This document shows, in pieces, positions 59,609 to 64,000 of a stretch of DNA of 64,000 nucleotides; position 1 is the stretch's first letter, and every line of letters starts with the position of its first letter. The stretch covers positions 930,001-994,000 of the forward strand of contig NZ_LT827021.1 in NCBI RefSeq assembly GCF_900169505.1. The letters run 5' to 3'. The stretch comes from Arabiibacter massiliensis (GTDB taxonomy: Bacteria > Actinomycetota > Coriobacteriia > Coriobacteriales > Eggerthellaceae). Made by a program: the position numbers and the translations under genes. Below the pieces are notes generated by a model, which did not search any database, was not told the DNA's origin, and was given only the letters and a program-made list of their open reading frames with translations.

Positions 59609-59764
59609 ATGACACAAAAACATGCCGGTTTGGCACTCGCTGCACTAGAATGGCCGCCTTTCCGGAGAGTCAGACGCATCAGTCGCAGCGTTTTCCCAGC
59701 TCGCACGAAAACTCTTGACGGCACGCCCTTTGGCAGAGTGCCAAACCGACCGCTTTTTGTGTCG
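59609..59764. repeat. Dispersed palindromic element, family D
   Basis: Left arm ATGACACAAAAACATGCCGGTTTGGCACTC (59609-59638), right arm GAGTGCCAAACCGACCGCTTTTTGTGTCG (59736-59764), complementary over most of 29 bases around a 97-base interior. MITE-sized, with no coding content. Confidence 0.8.
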
Positions 59765-59790
59765 TGGAGGCCGCTTAGCCTGCTTCCCTT

Positions 59791-60369
59791 CTACAGCGCC
59801 AGCACTTCCAGGTGCTCCAGGAGGATCTTCGTGCCGATAAGGATGAGCACCACGCCGCCGGCGATGGTGGCGGCCTTCTCGTAGCGCGCGCCGAAGCGGT
59901 GGCCCACGGCGACGCCCACGAGCGCGAGAACGAACGTCGTCACTCCGATGAGCCCCACGGACATGACGATGTCCACGCGCAGGAAGGCGAAGGTGATGCC
60001 CACGGCGAGCGCGTCGATGCTGGTGGCGATGGCCAGCATCACCAGCTCGCGCAGGTCGAGCTTGCCGTCGGCCGGGCAGGACAGCTCCTCGTCATCCTCA
60101 TGGAAGGCATCCCAGAGCATCTTGCCGCCGATGAGCGCGAGCAGGCCGAACGCGATCCAATGGTCGACCGGCGTGATGTAGCGTTCGAACTGCGTGCCGA
60201 GCGCCCAGCCCACAAGCGGCATGAGCCCCTGGAAGCCGCCGAAGAACAGCGCGATGACCAGAGCTTGGCGCATGTTCAGGCGCTTCATGCACAGACCCTT
60301 GCACACCGACACGGCGAACGCGTCCATCGACAGCCCCACCGCGATCAAGAACAACTCCATGAATCCCAT
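59791..60369 (-). CDS. mntP: Manganese efflux pump MntP
   Basis: 192 residues, six membrane helices: MELFLIAVGLSMDAFAVSVCKG (with the DAFAVS motif), a cytosolic loop with HEDDEELSC, and AIATSIDALAVGITFAF, the second family motif. Exports Mn2+ across the membrane. ATG at 60369 after AGGATT. It is under a manganese-sensing riboswitch with a terminator (60413-60565), which is known to switch mntP on. Confidence 0.95.
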   Translation of the reverse strand: MGFMELFLIAVGLSMDAFAVSVCKGLCMKRLNMRQALVIALFFGGFQGLMPLVGWALGTQFERYITPVDHWIAFGLLALIGGKMLWDAFHEDDEELSCPADGKLDLRELVMLAIATSIDALAVGITFAFLRVDIVMSVGLIGVTTFVLALVGVAVGHRFGARYEKAATIAGGVVLILIGTKILLEHLEVLAL

Positions 60370-60405
60370 GGCAATCCTCTCGTCCTGCTGCCCCCAGCTG
60401 CGAAC

Positions 60406-60565
60406 AAAAAAACACCGGCGCGTGCGCACCGGCTGCATGAAGAAGCGGTGCGACGCCAAGCGCCACACCGCGAGTCTTGTCGTTTCAGGTTGCGCCAGCC
60501 TCAAGAAGAAGCAGTATGTTGACGCAGCCGCGCCTTGCCAGCGCCGACTACTCCCCCACGGGATT
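60406..60565 (-). promoter_or_regulatory. yybP-ykoY manganese riboswitch with terminator
   Basis: Read on the minus strand: GGGGGAGTAGTCGG, then GTCAACATACTG and the closing GACGCCAAGCGCCACACC helix, the Mn2+-binding loops of the yybP-ykoY class (GGGGAGUAG and GUCAACAUAC). The expression platform is GCCGGTGCGCACGCGCCGGTG followed by TTTTTTT (60406-60433), a Rho-independent terminator ending about 37 bases before mntP. A -10 TAGAAT sits at 60571-60576. Confidence 0.88.
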
Positions 60566-60581
60566 CGGCTATTCTAGCACA

Positions 60582-60696
60582 GAAAACGCGCACGAAGCCT
60601 GATTTTGTCCAAGCACCTGACCAGGTGAAATAGGTTGTTTCACCTGGTCAGACTTTTGTAGCGACGTGGACAGAAAGCGCCTTCGTGCGCGTTTTC
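60582..60696. repeat. Nested palindrome upstream of mntP
   Basis: Outer 16-bp arms GAAAACGCGCACGAAG (60582-60597) and CTTCGTGCGCGTTTTC (60681-60696) enclose an inner 14-bp perfect inverted repeat CTGACCAGGTGAAA-N7-TTTCACCTGGTCAG (60617-60651). Confidence 0.95.
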
Positions 60697-60738
60697 TCGC
60701 CTTGTCGCGCAGCGTCACCTTCGCCGGGACGTCGCCGA

Positions 60739-60850
60739 CCCCCCCCCCCCGAACATCACACGTCGCGTGCTTTTGTGCAGACCGCTGATCAGGCTTTACA
60801 ATGCATTTAACCTGATCAGATGGAATGTTTTGTTTTGCACGAAAAGCGTC
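60739..60850. repeat. C12 tract and CTGATCAGG palindrome
   Basis: A run of 12 C at 60739-60750, then CTGATCAGG (60785-60793) and CCTGATCAG (60811-60819) with TGTGCAG/TTGCACGAAAAG-like flanks. Probably a diverged relative of the nested palindrome at 60582. It fills the space before the mutY stop. Confidence 0.8.
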
Positions 60851-60893
60851 CTCGTGCGACCCGCGAACACCACGCGCAGCCGGCTCGCCCTCC

Positions 60894-61769
60894 CTACGCC
60901 CAGAAGCCCTCGCCCTCCTGGCGGAAGAAGCCTTCTGTCACGAGGTCGGACACGATGGAGGCGAACGTCGCCGCGTCCACGGCGTCGCGGCCGGCCGCGC
61001 GCTCGAAGGCGTCCAGGCGGCGGGCCAGCTCGTCCTCGCCGATGCCGGGCTCGGCCAGCACCACGCGCACGAGCTCGGCGCGCTTCTGGCGCCGCGACCC
61101 CTCGAAGGCCGACTGCCGCGTGTGATGGGCGCTGCGCCGCGAGGGATTGGCCATGATCGACTTCAAATGCGCTCCGTAGTCCAGAAGCGCGTAGTACCAC
61201 CCCCGCGCGTCGTCCTCGGGGCACGTCGCCGCCACCAGGGGCACCAGCTCGCGATCCGCCACGCCCTCGCGCCCGGGAAACAGCTCGTGCAGAAACACCG
61301 TGCGCACGTTCGTCTCCAGGTACACGCCCGGCCGGTTGAACGCGAACGCCATGACGCCCGCCGCCGTCGCGGGCCCGATGCCCGGCAGCTCCATCAGCTC
61401 CTCGGCCGTCTCGGGCAGCCGGCCCTCCCGCGTAGCCGAGCACTCCTCGCACGCCCGCTTGAGCGCGAGCGCCCGTCGGTTGTACCCGAGCCCCTGCCAC
61501 TGCGCCAGCACGTCGGCCGTGCCCGCCGCCGCCAGCGAATCCACCGTGGGAAAAAGCGCCATCCAGCGCTCCCAATGCTTCAGCACGCGCGCCACCTGGG
61601 TCTGCTGCAGCATGACCTCGCTCACCAGCACGGCGTAGGGGTCGTCCAGATAGCGCCACGGCAGGTCGCGATGGTGCAGCCGCCCCTCCTCGCGCACCTT
61701 CCCCACAAAGGCCTCGCGCGACGGCGCGCCCTCGGGCCACGCAGCGGCGCGATCGCCCGCTAGGCGCAC
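60894..61769 (-). CDS. mutY: MutY-like A/G-specific adenine glycosylase lacking the iron-sulfur loop
   Basis: 291 residues. HhH-GPD core: LPWRYLDDPYAVLVSEVMLQQTQVARV with catalytic Glu, LPGIGPATAAGVMAFAF, and VYLETNVRTVFLHELF (a YLETNV where standard proteins have LDGNV). The C-terminal DYGAHLKSIMANPSRRSAHHTRQSAFEGSRRQKR contains none of the C-X6-C-X2-C-X5-C cluster and no MutT-like 8-oxoG recognition domain is evident. The GTG start overlaps the Rrf2 gene stop by ten bases. Base-excision repair of A paired with 8-oxoG is inferred; alternatives in this family exist. Confidence 0.82.
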   Translation of the reverse strand: MRLAGDRAAAWPEGAPSREAFVGKVREEGRLHHRDLPWRYLDDPYAVLVSEVMLQQTQVARVLKHWERWMALFPTVDSLAAAGTADVLAQWQGLGYNRRALALKRACEECSATREGRLPETAEELMELPGIGPATAAGVMAFAFNRPGVYLETNVRTVFLHELFPGREGVADRELVPLVAATCPEDDARGWYYALLDYGAHLKSIMANPSRRSAHHTRQSAFEGSRRQKRAELVRVVLAEPGIGEDELARRLDAFERAAGRDAVDAATFASIVSDLVTEGFFRQEGEGFWA

Positions 61770-62257
61770 GACCCGCAAGCCTCCGGGTCCGCATCGCCCT
61801 TGCACGCATGGGAGCCCTTCGCCGAGTCCATGGCGGCCTCCACCACGGGATGGCTCGCCCCCTGCTCGATGAGGTCCTTGAGCGTGATGGACGCGAAGTA
61901 GTCGTTGAGCAGGCGATCCGCCCCCTGCCACAGCTTGTTGTACGCGCAGTCCTTCTGCTTGTCGCAGTAGGCCGGGTCCATCACGCACAGCGAGATGCTC
62001 ACCGGGCCCTGCACCGCCTCGAGCACCTCGAGCAGCGTGACCTCGGCCGGGTCGCAGTTGAGCGCGAGCCCGCCCCGCGCGCCGCGCACCGTCTTGATGA
62101 GGCCGCCCTTCACCAGGTCGTGCTGGATGCTGCGCGCGAACGCGTAGGGGATGCCCTCCTCCTCCGCGATGTCGGAGACGGAGACGTACGACTCGCCGCT
62201 CTTGTAGGCGGCGCGCAGGATGCGGCAGGCGTAATCGCAACGGCGCGTGATGTCCAT
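61760..62257 (-). CDS. Rrf2-family transcriptional regulator
   Basis: 165 residues. Winged helix: MDITRRCDYACRILRAAYKSGESYVSVSDIAEEEGIPYAFARSIQHDLVKGGLIKTVRGARGGLAL. Three cysteines in SLCVMDPAYCDKQKDCAYN are placed as in IscR/NsrR cluster ligands, and a Cys pair lies at the C-terminus (ACGSCA). Probably senses redox or iron-sulfur status. It lies three bases after the AAA-like gene and overlaps the mutY-like gene. Confidence 0.9.
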   Translation of the reverse strand: MDITRRCDYACRILRAAYKSGESYVSVSDIAEEEGIPYAFARSIQHDLVKGGLIKTVRGARGGLALNCDPAEVTLLEVLEAVQGPVSISLCVMDPAYCDKQKDCAYNKLWQGADRLLNDYFASITLKDLIEQGASHPVVEAAMDSAKGSHACKGDADPEACGSCA

Positions 62258-62260
62258 CAG

Positions 62261-63799
62261 CTAGCTTTCCTTCCCGTTGAGCAGGTCCTCGAGGTTCTCG
62301 AGGTCCCGCCTGAAATCGTCGACGACGGCCTCCTCGAGGGCCTTGTACTCCTCGGAGTCGAGCGGCTGGTAGGCCGCCAGCTTGTCGTAGAGGTTGTCGG
62401 CGGTCACCGGCACGTAGCGCCGCGCCACGAGGCTTGCCTTGTAGGCCTCCTCGATGGCCTCGCGGGCCGCCATGTACATATCGTAGCGCGGCATCTGCGA
62501 CGAGTAGCGCACGAGCGCCACGCGGTCGATGCCCCGGACGGAGGGGTGCTCGCGGGCTATCTCCATCCAGATGTCGGCGCGCTCGGAGTCGGTGGGGTAA
62601 TCGATGTCCACCACCGACAGCGGCTCGAGCAGGTCGAAGAAGAACGGATCGATCTCGCCCGCCTCGGCCGCGGACGCCAGCACGTACACGTCGGGGTTCT
62701 CCGCCGCCGAGCGGATGAGGCTGATGGCCTCGCGCGCCCCGCGCGAGAGACTGGCCATGAGGAAGCCGCCGAAGTCGTCGGAGGGGTCGCCCATCGGCGA
62801 TATCCACAGGTCGAGGTCCTCGAGCATGAGCACGCCCGGCCCCTCGAAGGCGTTGCGCGCGCCGTTGAGCTGGGGCTGGCGGTCGGCCTGCGCCATGACG
62901 CAGAGCACCGGCATGCCCTGGAGGTTCTCCTCCATGTGCATGCGGATGGCGGGCAGGTTGAGCTCGCCGAGCGTGGCGGCCATGAAGCGGTTCGCATCCT
63001 CACGCGCCGGCGAGCGGAACAGCAGCGCGTCGGAGGCGGGCATGCGGTCGAGCCCATGGCGAGCGTTGAGCAGCGCGACGAGCTCCTGGAAGCGCGGGTC
63101 CTTCTGCATGCCCACGCCGAAGTCGCGCATGAGGGCCACCGTCTCGTCGTAGCCGACCAGCTCGTCGTAGGTGATGCGCTCCATCGACGACAGGACCGCG
63201 TCGGCATCGGGACCCATCCCGCTTGCGCGCGCGACGGCCTCGAGGGCCTTGCCCATCGCCTCGGGGTCGTCCTGCGCCGAGGCGTCCGCCGCGTCGGAAC
63301 CCTCAGGGCCGTCGGCCTCCTCCACCGCCACGGCGCTCGCAGCCGGGGCCGGGGCCGTCACGTGCTCCACCCGCATGAGGGGCGCGCCGTCAAGCCCCAG
63401 GAAGTCCTGGGAGATCATGTCGGTCATGTCCTCGAGGTCTTCGCGCGTCAGGCCGAACTCCTCGAGCTTGTCGAGCGCGAGCCGCTGCAGCTGGTCGGCG
63501 CAGGCGGCGATCTCCTCCTGGTTGAGGTAGGGCTCGAGCCGCTCGAAGGCGTACTCGGCGATGGAGCGCTCCTTGAGCGTGCAGGCCAGGCTCCACGCCT
63601 GCTTGAGGCCGTCGACCGCCTCCTCCTCCGGCGGCGTGCCGTCGTTGCGCTGCGCGCGCTCGAACGCCGCCAGGTACAGGTGCATGCCGAGCACGGCGTC
63701 GCCCGACGCGCAGGCCGCAGCGGCGCTGCGCAGGTACTCGGCAAAGGAATCGTGCTCGTCGTTGTGGCTGGGCGAGCTGTTCGCGTCGTTCTCAAACAT
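62261..63799 (-). CDS. AAA-like protein with degenerate nucleotide site
   Basis: 512 residues. N-terminal helical half (LACTLKERSIAEYAFERLEPYL.., EDLEDMTDMISQDFLG), an acidic Ala-rich linker (about 150-185), then a C-terminal half shaped like AAA+: ALLFRSPAREDANRFMAATLGEL at the Walker A position without GxxxxGK, VLMLEDLDLWISP as Walker B and a lid-like DSERADIWMEIAREHPSV. ATP binding is therefore doubtful. Clear RBS AAAGGAGGTT precedes ATG 63799. First gene of a three-gene run with rrf2 and the mutY-like gene. Function unknown. Confidence 0.7.
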   Translation of the reverse strand: MFENDANSSPSHNDEHDSFAEYLRSAAAACASGDAVLGMHLYLAAFERAQRNDGTPPEEEAVDGLKQAWSLACTLKERSIAEYAFERLEPYLNQEEIAACADQLQRLALDKLEEFGLTREDLEDMTDMISQDFLGLDGAPLMRVEHVTAPAPAASAVAVEEADGPEGSDAADASAQDDPEAMGKALEAVARASGMGPDADAVLSSMERITYDELVGYDETVALMRDFGVGMQKDPRFQELVALLNARHGLDRMPASDALLFRSPAREDANRFMAATLGELNLPAIRMHMEENLQGMPVLCVMAQADRQPQLNGARNAFEGPGVLMLEDLDLWISPMGDPSDDFGGFLMASLSRGAREAISLIRSAAENPDVYVLASAAEAGEIDPFFFDLLEPLSVVDIDYPTDSERADIWMEIAREHPSVRGIDRVALVRYSSQMPRYDMYMAAREAIEEAYKASLVARRYVPVTADNLYDKLAAYQPLDSEEYKALEEAVVDDFRRDLENLEDLLNGKES

Positions 63800-63947
63800 G
63801 GACCCAACCTCCTTTGTTATGGGAACATCACTGTCAATGTCGATATGCCTATGTTCAGGTCGCATTTTACCGAAGAACCCCCGCCCCGCACAGGGGGCCT
63901 CCCAAACACCACAATTCGTAACGCTGCCGTTGAGCCTCAGCCGAGCC

Positions 63948-64000
63948 CCTTGTCATCCTAGCGGAGCGCCGAAGGCGCGAAGTCGAAGGATCCCGCGCGG
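63948..64000. repeat. CATCCTGAGCG repeat cut by the window end
   Basis: CTTGTCATCCTAGCGGAGCGCCGAAGGCGCGAAGTCGAAGGATCCCGCGCGG is one arm of the 17088-type element, continuing outside the window. Confidence 0.85.

Noticed and set aside
59609..59884. 91-codon frame starting in the family D element
   Set aside because: The start coincides with the repeat arm and the frame continues into the end of mntP on the other strand; no coding signal.
1..64000. CRISPR array, prophage or integrative element
   Set aside because: No evenly spaced short direct repeats, no phage structural genes and no integrase were seen. The repeats here are palindromic and scattered.

Overview
The window is dense, GC-rich bacterial chromosome with about 65 protein-coding genes on both strands. 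No rRNA, tRNA or CRISPR array could be recognised. Gene content suggests an anaerobic or microaerophilic actinobacterium of the Coriobacteriia, most likely Eggerthellaceae. The pointers are a membrane-bound uptake [NiFe] hydrogenase, many iron-sulfur proteins, a multi-TM LuxR regulator divergent from a Tat-exported amidohydrolase, Gram-positive housekeeping genes, a Gram-positive-type LexA box, and many palindromic repeats of the CATCCTGAGCG type. The taxonomic call is inference.

Layout. 1-6.1 kb: the end of a D-Ala-D-Ala carboxypeptidase, priA, a SOS-boxed short dinD-like gene, hicAB flanked by a duplicated promoter-leader, and metK behind a SAM riboswitch. 6.6-15 kb: an ATP-grasp ligase, a Lit-like membrane protein, gltX, a polyferredoxin, a proline-rich membrane protein, a thioesterase, regulator remnants and an SPFH protein. 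15-24.7 kb: marR-MATE, an M19 dipeptidase, a flavin/ferredoxin protein followed by an OpuC-like ABC transporter, sdpR-sdpI, a DUF3990/DUF3791 cassette, and a TetR gene next to a small membrane protein. 24.7-38.6 kb: a nucleotidyltransferase, an EamA transporter, mfd, the LuxR/amidohydrolase pair, a phosphoesterase, DUF389, Fic, nth and an aldo/keto reductase with ferredoxin domain.

38.9-47.6 kb holds the most interesting block: nine co-directional genes starting with a TerY-type vWA protein, a PP2C phosphatase and a membrane protein kinase (a TerY-P triad). These continue into a transglutaminase-like protein, two small acidic proteins, a CbbX/SpoVK-like AAA+ ATPase and two large unknowns. It looks like a phospho-signalling, stress or conflict system with unfamiliar partners. 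A 12-C homopolymer sits at the start of its fifth gene.

47.8-64 kb: a CarD-like regulator, tetR-flavodoxin, DUF488, a convergent overlapping EAL/GGDEF pair, a hydrogenase operon (small, large, cytochrome b) followed past a hairpin by a small membrane protein and the maturation protease, pheA, mntP under a yybP-ykoY manganese riboswitch, and a mutY-like / Rrf2 / degenerate AAA-like run.

Several families of palindromic dispersed repeats fill nearly all the larger intergenic gaps. Two of them have entered coding sequence in frame, in mfd and in the polyferredoxin gene.
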